The notes below the pieces were generated by a model. That model had not been told where the DNA came from and did not search any database. It saw nothing but the letters and a program-made list of their open reading frames with translations. A stretch of DNA of 64,000 bases, from the NCBI GenBank assembly GCA_029204225.1, contig CM055095.1, positions 72,948,753 to 73,012,752 on the forward strand, given 5' to 3'. Origin of the DNA: Diphasiastrum complanatum. Lineage: Eukaryota; Streptophyta; Lycopodiopsida; Lycopodiales; Lycopodiaceae. Position numbers and translations under genes: made by a program. Each line of letters begins with the position of its first letter. The first letter of the stretch is position 1. Shown here piece after piece: positions 33,580 to 43,347 of this stretch.

Positions 33580-34227
33580 TGTGAAAAATTACAGATCCTA
33601 AGTGGATCTAAACTCCAAGATCATTGGCTTGAATGCTTGCACTCCAAACTACATAAGCTAGGAATTGGCAACACATTCTATGCTACCTAGAATGCAAAGA
33701 ACTTGATCAAAAAGCATTTATCACAAATGGAAACTTCCATAAACATCAAGTGCGGCCCAAAATAGCATTATACAGTCCATAATACATCAGCCTATCACTT
33801 TTGGAAAGCACCTAAGATCATACACACAAAGCTTGAACTCAATCACTACACAATGCCAACAATGGAAGGAGAACCCAATAGAAAAATCTCTCATTAAGCA
33901 AATGAATACAATGGATCTGCTCCAACCTGTTTCTCCACGGCCTACCTGCTATATATAGCTGAGAGAGATGACTCTCTCTCCTCTCTCTAGACCCTCCTTA
34001 CCTAAAATATGCCCTATATAGGTAAAATTGGCATATATGTCCAAAATACATGAAAATGGACTCATTTCGAAGGTCTTGAAGTTTGACACTTCTTCATACT
34101 GAAAAAATACACTTACTAAAAATATCTAGACCTGTTTCACACGTGTGAAAAGTCAGATCCTAAACTATGTGCCATTTTTAGCAATTTTGGCCTAAAACTA
34201 GACAAGGAAATGTTGACAATTTTCACA
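33580..34227 (-). repeat. 5' LTR of the TR-GAG element
   Basis: 648 bp, differing from 28655-29302 at one position by eye (the tenth base from the left edge). TATATATA box at 33950-33957 and TTCACACGTGTGAA at 34136-34149. Confidence 0.95.
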
Positions 34228-35102
34228 ATGCACTAGCCATCCTCGATGAGAGAGAGAGATGGGAGAGTAGAAGCAAGAGTAGGAGTCGCAGCCCAATAGC
34301 ATCTCAGGAATATCCGGCCACTCAGCGTGAAGCTGAAGAGGACATGGCCCATACAGCAGCTGCACAGGAGGACCAGACTGAGTAGTAGCAGCAAGAAGAC
34401 CAGCAGCAGCAGGAGGACCAGCAGCAGCAGCAGCCACCACGACAAAAAAGCCCTTTCCCGATGGCAACTGAGTGGGAGGAAACAATGAAGTTCCTAAATG
34501 AGGAGCTTGTGGCATCGGGTGAGTTGTCGGTTCTGAATGATTCTTTCTTTGATCCATTTCCACCATCAATGGGCATGGACATAGCAAATTTAGGCAAATC
34601 GGGGGACACCACACCCACCGTGTCACCTCCAAGTCACGGCTTGGTGATGGGTCCGATGATGTCGTTGCTGGTGGGTGGTTCTGATGAGGGCACCCCGATG
34701 TCGCACACAACAAGTATGAAGCAGAAGGCGACCCATAGATGGTCAGAGAGAGGAGCACACGAGCGAAAGAGAAAGAATCCTCGCAAGGCAGGCTCTACAT
34801 CAAAGCGATGGAACCCTGCAGCTCAGCAGCCATCACCACTGCCCACACCGCCAACATCGCCTCCACCGCCTCCACCGCCTCCACCTCCACCTCGACCACC
34901 TCCACTACCACCACCTCCACCACCACCTCCACCACCACCACTTCCACCACCTCCAAGTTCTGCAGCAGCTGGCCCAAGTAGGACCGTAGAGCGTGGTAGG
35001 GGTAGGTCGGCCCCTCGTGCAGCACCATGGGCTGGAAAGGAGCTCCGCAAGATGTAGCCACCACCTCCTTGACCTCGTAGGAAGTGCATGATCGCAAAGT
35101 AG

Positions 35103-35366
35103 CTCCAGGATATACGGAGCTATCAGAAGTCCGTAGAATTTCTTATCCCTAGGGTCCCTTTTGTGAGGCTTGTAAAAAAAATAGTCGATGAATTTTTCTT
35201 GGGGAACAGAGTTACGGCAGATGCTGTGTCCGCAATACAAGAGTCTGTGGAAATGTACCTAACGCAGCTTTTTGAGGACTCATTTTTGTGTGCAGTGCAC
35301 GGGAAGAGAGTCACAATATTCCCAAAGAATCTCCACCTAGCTAGAAGGCTAAGGAGAGAGCGCAAT
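35103..35366 (+). other. Histone-fold core of H3 type
   Basis: Eighty-eight codons align without gaps to H3 from the alpha-N helix to the end. Landmarks are IRSYQKSVEFLI for IRRYQKSTELLI, PFVRLV for PFQRLV, AIQESVEMYL for ALQEASEAYL, LFEDSFLCAVHGKRVTIFPK for [20 protein letters not shown], and LARRLRRER for LARRIRGER. About half the residues are identical by eye. Loop 1 is not lengthened, which argues against a centromeric CENH3. The segment itself has no stop, unlike the linker before it. Confidence 0.85.
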
Positions 35367-35468
35367 TTAAAATATCATGTACATGATTTTATTTATAATA
35401 TACTGAAGATTTGGTGTCAAGTATCTTGCAGAAATTCAGGTTATGTGAATGCAAATTGTTGTGATTGA

Positions 35469-35619
35469 GTTTAATATCTGATTTTAGTACTGTTTATGTG
35501 AATGTAGTCATTTGAAAATTTTAGTACCATCTATGTGAATGCAGTGATTTAAAATATTTAGTACTATGAGAATGGTAGTTTCTTTAACCATGTTGTAGCT
35601 AAGATAGGTTTCCATGCCA
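35469..35619. other. 3' region of the H3-like gene
   Basis: AT-rich, with a repeated TTTAGTACTRTNTATGTGAATG phrase (about 35.48 and 35.52 kb). No frame. Confidence 0.4.
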
Positions 35620-35778
35620 TGGCATGAAAATCATGCCAGGGCGCAACCAGGGGCCATTTGACCAGGTCAAAAGTCCCCTGGTCGCACCTTGGCATGATCT
35701 TCATGCCAGGGTGTGACCAGGGCCCGTTTGACTAGGTCAAACGGCCCCTGGTCGCGCCCTGACTTGATTTTCATGCCA
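35620..35778. repeat. Nested GC-rich inverted repeats between convergent genes
   Basis: The outer arms of about 43 bp (35626-35668 and 35734-35776) are near-perfect reverse complements. The central part (about 35666-35734) is itself an imperfect palindrome. All arms share CATGCCAGGG...GACCAGG...TTTGACC blocks. The whole 155-bp unit could fold into a cruciform or double hairpin. It separates the plus-strand H3-like gene from a convergent minus-strand gene. Confidence 0.85.
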
Positions 35779-35908
35779 CAGAAAAAAGAAAAGAAATCTT
35801 TATCAGAGAAAAAAAAAATTTAAATTCTAAATTCAATGAATAAGCACATCATATAATTACAATAGAAAATTAGGAGAGTCCTCAAGAAAAAAACGACAAA
35901 ATTTTTAT

Positions 35909-37370
35909 TCACATTTGATCCATTTTTTTCATAGAGGACTTCAGCTTCTCTGATGACAGTACTGGTTTTAACATTTCTAATGTTAATTTAGAAGCATCAC
36001 TCTCATCCTCATAAGGGCCAATTAAACTCGAGAGAATGAGCCGGGTCTTGAATCCAAGGCAAAAATCATTCAAAACGGCTTTTCAGAGGACACAATAAGC
36101 CTTTGGCGCTGACGGTGACAACTCCACCTCACCAATGTGCTTGGAGAGTGCTTTGCATTTAAGAAGCTCCGTTGGTTTATCTGGGTTGTACTTGTTGCTG
36201 AAGCAGAAAATAAAGTTGTTGGGCAAGTTTCCAATGTAGTGGGCCATAGACCTGTCCAGAGTTCATGCTTCAACTTTCTCCCGAGTGCCACCCATTCGCA
36301 TTGCAAATGCATCAAGCTCCACTGCATCCTGCATTTGGTTCAAATTATTGCAAAATGAGTATAACAAAGACAAACAAACATAAAAAAAAAATACACAAGT
36401 TGAATTGTTGGGTCAGACTTGTCTCGGTCCCTTCATCAATGTCTTCGGTTTGCGCAAGGTCAATTCCTTTGCCTTTGTACTTCACGTCAGCAGTTTTTCC
36501 TTCGAGTACTTCAAATGGCCTCATTTGAACTGGTGGTGTTTGAAGCATTTTCAATTGGCAAAGCACTCTTGCCAGTGCTTGCTTGGTGGTGTCCGTGTCA
36601 TGCCCGATCAGCTTCTCATACGTGTCGTCGGGCTGGGTGTGGTCGAAAGTGGAACTGCCATTCTGCAAATTTACCAATGCTGCCAGCATCTCATCTTCTC
36701 GCAAGCCGATAATATGTTGCAAGTCATGCATGAACACATACTTCTGTCCGTCAATGATGATTGGAGCAAGGCCACGGATTCGAAGCACGACATCATCAGA
36801 CTCATCTATATCTTCTAGCTCCGTTGATGTGGATGCACCTGTTGCCTCTTGCGCAGTCAAGACTGCTTTGTGCTCCGCAAATAAATCTTCCTCTTCACCC
36901 GGGTCGTGCATCTCGTTCACCTGCTCACTAGGATTGTGTTTGTTGTTGGCCACAGTCGCTAGAAACTCATTAAGCGAAAAAATAACAGTAATCTCACCGG
37001 AAAGAAACTTTTTTCCTACACTTTCAAGATCAAAAGTTTTCAGCTGATCCTTGGTCAGCTCCAAGTAATGATCGTTACCCAAGTGACTAATAAATCTGTT
37101 GAGATGAGCGATAAAGGGTCTATCTCCTTTCCATATATAACTAAGCAAGTTATATGGAATCCACATGATAGTTGAGCCAGAAATTTGTATGGCATAAGGC
37201 TTCAAAGTGTCATCTATATACTCACTCACATACGTGAATACATCCGTATTAGCTCGTAGAGTGGCAAGCGTGCCTATTCTACCAGTAAACATTAAATAAA
37301 TACGATCTAACTGATCTAAAAACTGTGTGGGGGCTAGCTGATTGGCCAACTCTATTTTAGAGGATGACAT
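35909..37370 (-). pseudogene. Unassigned two-exon gene, lightly decayed
   Basis: I do not recognise this protein. Exon 1 starts at 37370 (MSSSKIELANQLAPTQFLDQ) and is open for over 310 codons. Its first ~140 residues look globular. An acidic region (DPGEEEDLFAEHK, ELEDIDESDDVVL) and a second block (IIIDGQKYVFMHDLQHIIGL) follow. A donor near 36.41 kb and an acceptor at AAATGCAG (about 36334) join exon 2, which continues in phase (DAVELDAFAMRMGGTREKVE) to a stop at 35909. Two TGA codons in exon 2 are each one C-to-T step from CGA (Arg), the same decay type as in the H3-like gene. It converges with that gene and lies just downstream of the transposase-like gene on the same strand. Confidence 0.5.
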
Positions 37371-37639
37371 TGTTATTCAACTAAGAACACTAGTTGACCA
37401 ACAAACTAGTAGTCTAATTGAACAAGACAAGCTAAATTACGAGGAAAGAGATTTCAACAGAGCAAGAAGTGACAACAAAATGAAAACCCCCACTCTTATA
37501 TAGAGGGACGTGTTTTAAAAAATAGATATTATTATAAAACAAAATAAAACAATTTCTATTTATAGCAACAATCCAATTCGCCAGTAATATTTATCACAAA
37601 GGAATATTCGAATTACAATTCAACATAAATTGTTTCTAT
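37371..37639. other. Spacer between two minus-strand genes
   Basis: 270 bp of AT-rich DNA. It would hold the promoter of the 37370 gene and the 3' end of the transposase-like gene. Confidence 0.4.
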
Positions 37640-39190
37640 TCCATCTCATCAGTTTCCGTAGCTTCTCTAGCGCTGTTTTCCAAAACATTGGATGTTGGTG
37701 TCCTTGGCATCCATCTCTTTCCAACTCGGACTCTAGACATCCTCCATTCTTGATGCCTTGTTCTAGCATTAGAGGACTGCCATGCTGTCTTTCTGACTGA
37801 ATTTGAATTGGAGATAATTGAACTCAACTCTTCAGTTCTTGTGTTTTGAAAGTGTCCTCGACCGAAAACTCCTCTGTAAAACCATTGGAATATCTCAACC
37901 AATGCATTGCTAAGACCCTTTCCTCCGCCATGCCGTGAATTTTTGAAATATGCAGCCTTTGCCCTGTAATGACTCTTTTCCATGCCTTGCATATTCCAAA
38001 TAGCTAATGATCCGTAGGTTTTCATAAACCAAGGTCCATGAGCATAGAAGATGGGCTGTTCATAGAAAATTTGTATTAGTTTAAATCTTTACAAATACAT
38101 AAATACGAAAGTAAAAAATATGAGACACACATACCATATAGTGAGTTATGTGTGTTTCTCCCCATGCATCGATCATCAATTCAGTAAATGTTTTGACTTC
38201 TCTTGCGTATCTATCCAAATCTTCATCTCTCACAATCTTTTTGTTGATAGTTTGTGACAAGGCATCAAATGCTTGCCAAACCTTAGCACGTGTACTTGCC
38301 ATGCGAGGATCTGAGCCAATATTTGTTGTGCATTGACATATTTTCTTCCAGTGCTCCCATTCAACACTGCTTTCACGTGCAGTATGATTTGACAATAGGT
38401 GTCTCGCTTTCGCACCACCCATTGAAACTTTTGTTGGAACATCTTGCGTTTTTCCACTCATCTCAACGTCTTTGGTAAGACTCACATGGCCCCCATGCAA
38501 TCCCATATCGGATAAAATTATCTCTAGATTTCTAATGCTAACATATGCTCTTGATTTGGGCTGCATGTTCCATGCGTAACAACAATGCAAAAATAATAAT
38601 TTGTCCAATATTCGCAATTCACCATGCATTGTGCAAAAAAGGACTCTTCCAAGAGGAATGTTCAACACAGGACTCCAAGCTTTGTCTAGATTGTGCCTAT
38701 TTGGTGCAAGACGTTGGTTGCAATTCAAAATACTTTTGTTCCGCCCAGATTCAAACATACAATATATACAAAAATTCTTTGCATTTGCACCGAGACCACA
38801 ACCGTACATGCATTTCAAAGTCTTCAAATCAGTAGCTAGGTGCCATTCTACAGCAAAGCTTTCTCCTTCAACATTGAGCAATTTGCCTTCGTGAGACTCC
38901 TTAGGCCCCTTCAAATATAGCTATCCACCATATGTGATTTTTGGATTGCACGCTAAATTCTTTACAATAACTTCCGCCAAACTGTTGCAATTCACGATTC
39001 ATCAAGGTGATTATGACACGTTCAAGTTTATGCCCTTTTACGATTTCTACTTCGTCCAACTTAATAACAAATATAACTTTACCTCCGCAATTTGTAAAAC
39101 AGAAATTTCATTACGAAAACATATTAGTTGAAGAAAAGCATACAATTGAAAACCAAAATCCACAATAAATGTTCTTACCATTTGTTCTAA
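37636..39190 (-). pseudogene. Transposase-like gene with an intron
   Basis: The main exon (38135-38914, with in-phase sequence upstream to about 39.0 kb) contains ATDLKTLKCMYGCGLGANAK followed by FCIYC. It ends HITHYM at a perfect donor GTATGT; a 79-bp intron (38056-38134) ends in GAACAG; exon 2 (to 37639) continues in phase with PIFYAHGPWFMKTYGSLAIW, then NMQGMEKSHYRAK and GLSNALVEIFQWF. This order (K-L-Y/M-x-x-G, C-x-Y-C, HY-x-H, N-Q-G-x-E, then an Arg/Lys/Gly-rich stretch) resembles the C-terminal half of large RNase-H-fold transposase-like proteins known from animals and protists. Active-site acids cannot be assigned. A TAG just upstream of LYLKGPKE (probably from CAG) breaks the frame, so the copy is partial. 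Confidence 0.45.
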
Positions 39191-39251
39191 CTTTGTAATG
39201 TCGGATCATCATCGCTTGGATCTTTTCCAGATCTAAGAATATATTATTGCC

Positions 39252-40370
39252 TTGATGATAATGAAAACATGTCAGAGGTCCTTTCTTCTTATTAGTTATT
39301 GTAAAAGAATCCTCAATATGCTGAAAGCCTTGAAATCCTTAGGATTCAAGCCACTAATAGCTGATTCCAATGTTTATGTAAAAATTACAGATGGAAAGAT
39401 CATCATTGTAGCTATATATGTGGATGACACTCTGATACTCTACAAGAGTGAGGAGCTTATTGATGAGGTGAAGTATGATATCTCAAAACATTTCGAGATT
39501 GCAGACCTGGGAGAAGCTAGATGTTATCTTGGCTTACAGATTGACAGGGACTATGAGGGAGGTAAATTGTACCTTCATCAGTCCAGATATACCCATAAGA
39601 TCTTAGAAGATTTCGGGATGCTAAATTGCAAAGGAGCGAATACTCCAATGCTTGCAGGAACAGTCTTGACGAATGAAGATTGTCCAAAGACTGAAGAAGA
39701 AAGAGAATTGATGCAATAGACACCATACAGAAAGCTGATTGGATCTCTGATGTATCTTGCAGATAACACATGTCTTGGCATTGCTTATGTCGTGTTCAGG
39801 ATGAGACAATTCTGTACGACTCATTGGAAGATTGCAAAACGAATTTTGCAATATCTTCAATTAACGAAAGATTTTGGATTGTGTTATTCTCGTGCTGCAG
39901 GGTTCCAAATGCTTTCCTACAGTGATGCTAGCTGGTCATCTCTCAAGGATGACTACAAAAGTGTCTCATGAGGATGCACCATTGTGTCAAGAGCAGCAAT
40001 TCTCTTGGTCAGCAAGAAGCAGACCATTGTGGCTCAGTCATCCTACGAAGCAGATTACGTAGCAGCAGCAAAGATGGCCAGTAAAATCATTTGGCTCAAA
40101 CAGTTCCTTGATGAACTGGGCAAAACAAGAAATGAATCTCTAGTTTTGCAGATGGACAACACATCTGCAATACATCTAACAAAAGACCCTGTGTTTCACT
40201 CAAGGATGAAACACATTGCAATCAAGTACCACTTGATAAGGTATCTGATCGGGAAGAAGATGTTGCAGACTACTTTTATTGGAATAAAGGAGATGGCTGC
40301 TGACATTTTCACAAAGGTCTTAGACAAAGGTCTGTTCGAGAAATAGAGGAGCAGTCTTGGAGTCATCTAG
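39252..40370 (+). pseudogene. pol: Ty1/copia-C RT (C-terminal) and RNase H
   Basis: The frame begins inside RT shortly before the catalytic box (ALKSLGFKPLIADSNVYVKI), with YVDD at 39417-39428. It continues LGEARCYLGLQIDRDYEGGK, then a TAG at 39717 and GSLMYLADNTCLGIAYVV, RNase H (SYSDASWSSLKDDYKSVS, a TGA, then QSSYEADYVAAAKMASKI) and the terminal HLIRYLIGKK...AADIFTKVLDKGLF. The purine tract TTGAGAGAGAGC and the 3' LTR follow. It shares an orientation and LTR family with 26765, so the two may be the ends of one element whose middle is now occupied by the 27.8-39.2 kb gene group. Confidence 0.92.
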
Positions 40371-40392
40371 CTATCATGCTTTGAGAGAGAGC

Positions 40393-40906
40393 TGAAGAAA
40401 CAAAAGCTTTCAATTGCCAAAGCTTTGCTAGCTTTCAACCCACGAAGAGAAAATGTTCGTGAACATTTTGTGACACACGACACGAAATTATTCACGATAG
40501 AAAATCATTCATGCTCCACAAAGGACCAACAAGATCAACCAAGTACCATGAAGTACAAATATTTGATCTGATATTGTGACATCAGCAGAAGTGCTTTAGG
40601 ATGTGGCTAATCTGCCACTCTTGTAATCCATGATTAGTTACAGATGTTTAATCTGTCTAATTAGAAAAGTTACTCGACGCGACACGAAAAAGCTAGCAAA
40701 CTATATACATTCTGCTTGATGCATAAAACAGAAAGATGCAAATATATAGATTACATGTCCGTCTGTGAGCGAGACAATTTTGCAAGAGGATCAGTAGATC
40801 CAAGAAGTTTGCTAGTAAGCGAGACATTATTCGTGGGAGAATTGTATTTCTCTCACGCCAATGCACTGTGTGGATCTGTCACACAGTCTTGAAAAACAAG
40901 AGGATC
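40393..40906 (+). repeat. 3' LTR of copia C, truncated
   Basis: Starts TGAAGAAACAAAAGC and tracks 26765-27280 with scattered changes up to AAGAGGATCAA, where the repeat-D sequence takes over. Confidence 0.88.
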
Positions 40907-41746
40907 AAAGCATCTAGGCTAATCTAGCACCCCCTTGCTAGCCAATAACTAACCACAAGCATACCACCACACGATAGCATACTCAAGATCCAAACCCTAC
41001 TTATGTCCCATACCATAAGCAAGATTCAAACCCTAAGCATACTATACACAAGAAAACACTCTATATTCTAGTGGCCACACTAGAGCATAAGCATAGCAAA
41101 CAAGAGAGATCTCTCTCCCTGCCTATGGGTGCCCTATGGCACCCTCCAATGCACTATGGAATTCCATGCACAACCAATGGGAAAGAGAGAGGCCTAGGGG
41201 AGTTAAAGAACCTTCATAGGCTTATGGAAGGTCAAGAGACTTTTTCCATAACCTATGACTCTTTGAATGTCTTTCTTGTGGGAGTTGGGAACTCGATGGA
41301 CACCTTGGGAGGGCACCCTCCTACTAGGTCCCATTGCCCAAGTTGTGCTTGTATACTTTGGTCCAAGACTAATAAATGGATACGGTTCAAGGTTGAGGCC
41401 CAAGGTTTAGAAAAGTAGCCATTACACCCATGGTAATGATTTGCTAGCACCTCACTAGGTTCCATACCTCCGACCAAGGCATAGATACCTACCTGCCGTT
41501 AACCAAGGACACTAGTAGCTTAATCTAAAGGCACATATTCTTAATCCTAAGGGTACCTTTTATCCAAGGATAACTAGATTCCATACCTTCGACCAAGGTA
41601 TAGTCACTTGCCTGCCCTTATTCAAAGGCACCTATCCTTAATCCTAAGGGTATCCCTTATTCGAGGGTAACTTGCCATTTAGCTCCCAACACTAAATGGA
41701 CATATAGGGATCCCTGAAGTACTGCTAGTTACATAGGTATGTAACA
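40907..41746 (-). repeat. Repeat D (LTR-like), minus orientation
   Basis: On the minus strand it starts TGTTACATACCTATGTAAC at 41746 and runs about 840 bp. It aligns with the plus-oriented copy split across 42905-43019 and 48314-49030. It contains several GGATTAAGGNTA...CCTTTGNATAAGG blocks in tandem. LTR identity is inferred from the TG start and its use as the boundary of element internal sequence. No primer site was found. Confidence 0.65.
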
Positions 41747-42904
41747 AAAATACAATCCATCAACTAGATTATTACAATCCATATAGGAAAGTGATCTTGT
41801 ATTCACGTGTCCAAATCGACTATGCCACAAAATGGCATTATTGTTTACATTTTCATGAGAGATACTAGCTAATGCAACTGAGTTAGAGAGTAGATATAGA
41901 TTTCCAGCTCTAGTACATGTAGTCAGAGTAGTATCTTCATCGAAGATTGTACATTGCTTAGAAGAGAAAGTAACAGTGTAGCCCTCATCAGTTATCTTAC
42001 ATACTGATAAGAGGTTCTTTGATAGTTGAGGTACGTGGAAAACATTGGGAACACAAATAAAAAGATCATTGTTGAACATGATCTTGACTGTCTCTTTGCC
42101 TTCCACGTGTATGGTGCTTGAATCTCCGAGGTAGATGAATTGATCTCTAATGTAAGCTGCATACTCGCTAAACCATTCCTTGTGAGAGGTCATGTATTGG
42201 GTAATGCTGCTGTTCAGGTACCAACTATCGTGGTCTTTGTTGCCACTGTTGTAAGACATTAATAGGTGTGAATCTTGCTCCTTGAATTCCGTTGCATTGG
42301 ATGAATCGGATTGTTGTTGTTTTTGTTTCTTTTTCTCGTTTGAGATGCGGATTCAACATTCCTTGATGTCATGATTAGCTCTCTTGAAATATCTACAGAA
42401 GAGCTTCTTGCACGATCCATTGCTCTCACCTTGAGTATGAGGCTTCTATTGTTGCTGCACTTGATTCTTGGCCTTGGAATAGTCTTTCTTCTTGGTGTAC
42501 AGGGCCATGGACTTGTCTTTGATGGACAGGCCGCTGATCTTTCTCCGTATTTCTTCTTGAAAAAGATGACCAATCACCTTTTGAAGAGTGAGGTCATGTT
42601 GTGTGGAGATCATCACCACAAAGTGTTCATACGACTTTGAAAGAATAGAAAGCAAGGTCATAATGACATCATCATCTTGAATAGCACATTCTATAGCTGA
42701 TAGCTGATCTATTAAAGACTTAAAGTTGTTGATGTGAGAAGTGATGGCAGTAGAATTAGTCATGCTAAGTGTGAAGAACTTCCTCTCTAAGGTGTAATTT
42801 AGTGGTTACATCTTGAGTCTCGTATAGACTTGAAACAAATCCAGTGCTTTCTTAGAGGTTTTGCACGTGGTAGCATGGGATATTTGAGAGTTGACCAGAT
42901 TGAG
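41747..42904 (-). pseudogene. gag: Copia-F gag and protease fragment
   Basis: Reading leftward: gag (LNLVNSQISHATTCKTSKKA, MTNSTAITSHINNFKSLIDQ, VIMTLLSILSKSYEHFVVM), a degraded zinc-knuckle region near 42.35 kb, protease, then GAG-pre-integrase (ILWHSRFGHVNTRSL). The protease active-site triad is altered: the usual D-S-G appears as SWYLNSSITQYM. The fragment is bounded on both sides by oppositely oriented copies of repeat D, and pol beyond the pre-integrase segment is missing. Confidence 0.85.
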
Positions 42905-43019
42905 TGTTACATACCTATGTAACTAGTCGTACTTTAGATCCCTATCGGTCCATTTAGTGTTGGGGGCCAAATGTCAAGTTGTCCTTGGATAAGGATTACC
43001 CTTAGGATTAAGGGTATGT
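42905..43019 (+). repeat. Repeat D (plus orientation), left part
   Basis: Begins TGTTACATACCTATGTAAC and ends GGGTATGT, where copia G is inserted. It continues at 48314. Confidence 0.8.
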
Positions 43020-43293
43020 ACTTAGAATTTGCTTTGCACAGGAACACAGATCATGCTACACAGCAACACAGACAAAAAACACTCTCCACAGCAAGCTCAC
43101 ATAGCAACTGTATTTCTCAAAATGAAATTACACTGTACATATAGTTGTTCACTCAGGCAACCCATGCATGACCCAGGTTGCCGTTGGCGGGACGCATGTC
43201 CCGTCGACTTGCCTCGTGGCAAGGCCAACTGATCCTTATCCACTGATAGGACCCATAGTACAGTAACACAATGATTCTACTTTAATTCTAACT
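43020..43293 (-). repeat. 3' LTR of copia G
   Basis: 274 bp; differs from the 5' LTR at a modest number of positions by eye, including several G/A and C/T changes. Confidence 0.92.
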
Positions 43294-43347
43294 CTCTCTT
43301 ATAAAGTAGAGTCTACTTTTTATACAGTCATATACATAGCTTTAAAG

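Larger units (their letters stand above)
28650..34232 (-). mobile_element. Complete TR-GAG-type non-autonomous LTR element
   Basis: The element spans 28655-34227 on the minus strand and is flanked by ATGCA on both sides (28650-28654 and 34228-34232). Both LTRs are 648 bp and I find one difference between them. In order on the minus strand: 5' LTR, primer site, about 1.15-kb leader, a gag-zinc-knuckle ORF extended by a long unknown region, a second overlapping ORF, polypurine tract, 3' LTR. Protease, integrase, RT and RNase H are absent. The near-identical LTRs imply recent transposition using proteins supplied in trans. It sits inside codon 25 of the H3-like gene. Confidence 0.93.
28580..35465 (+). 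pseudogene. Giant histone-H3-like gene, split by a retroelement
   Basis: Removing the inserted retroelement and one copy of its 5-bp target duplication joins 28580-28654 to 34233-35465 in the same frame. The second ATG (28592) gives M-A-G-T-K-Q-T-A-R, nearly the H3 tail (A-R-T-K-Q-T-A-R), but with Asp at the K9 position. Next come an RS-rich segment (SRSKSRSRSP), poly-Gln (about 34.4 kb), an acidic region, a basic segment (ERKRKNPRK), long poly-Pro (34.86-34.96 kb) and an RGRGRS segment, nearly 300 residues in all. An H3 histone-fold core follows at 35103-35366 with a short extra tail. Five in-frame stops (TAG TAG at 34383-34388; TAG, TGA and TAG at 35055-35102) are each one C-to-T step from Gln or Arg. 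Canonical H3 is about 136 residues. Introns hiding some stops are an alternative. Confidence 0.75.

Noticed and set aside
34198-34758. Long minus-strand frames opposite the H3-like linker
   Set aside because: They mirror a compositionally biased plus-strand sequence (poly-Gln, RS) and include retroelement LTR sequence at one end; no similarity of their own.
34739-34981. Thr/Ser-rich plus-strand frame
   Set aside because: Shifted frame through the poly-Pro tract; the histone-linked frame explains the region better.
34795-35240. Minus-strand Gly/Val/Trp-rich frames
   Set aside because: These are antisense translations of the poly-Pro codons in the H3-like linker.
35103-35366. Centromeric histone CENH3
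   Set aside because: Loop 1 has the ordinary H3 length and the alpha-N region is H3-like; the tail start is that of canonical H3.
36405-37047. Plus-strand frames of 97-154 codons
   Set aside because: They lie opposite a longer minus-strand gene with splice support and show no domain.
38545-38894. Plus-strand frames opposite the transposase-like gene
   Set aside because: Shadows of the minus-strand exon; no independent support.
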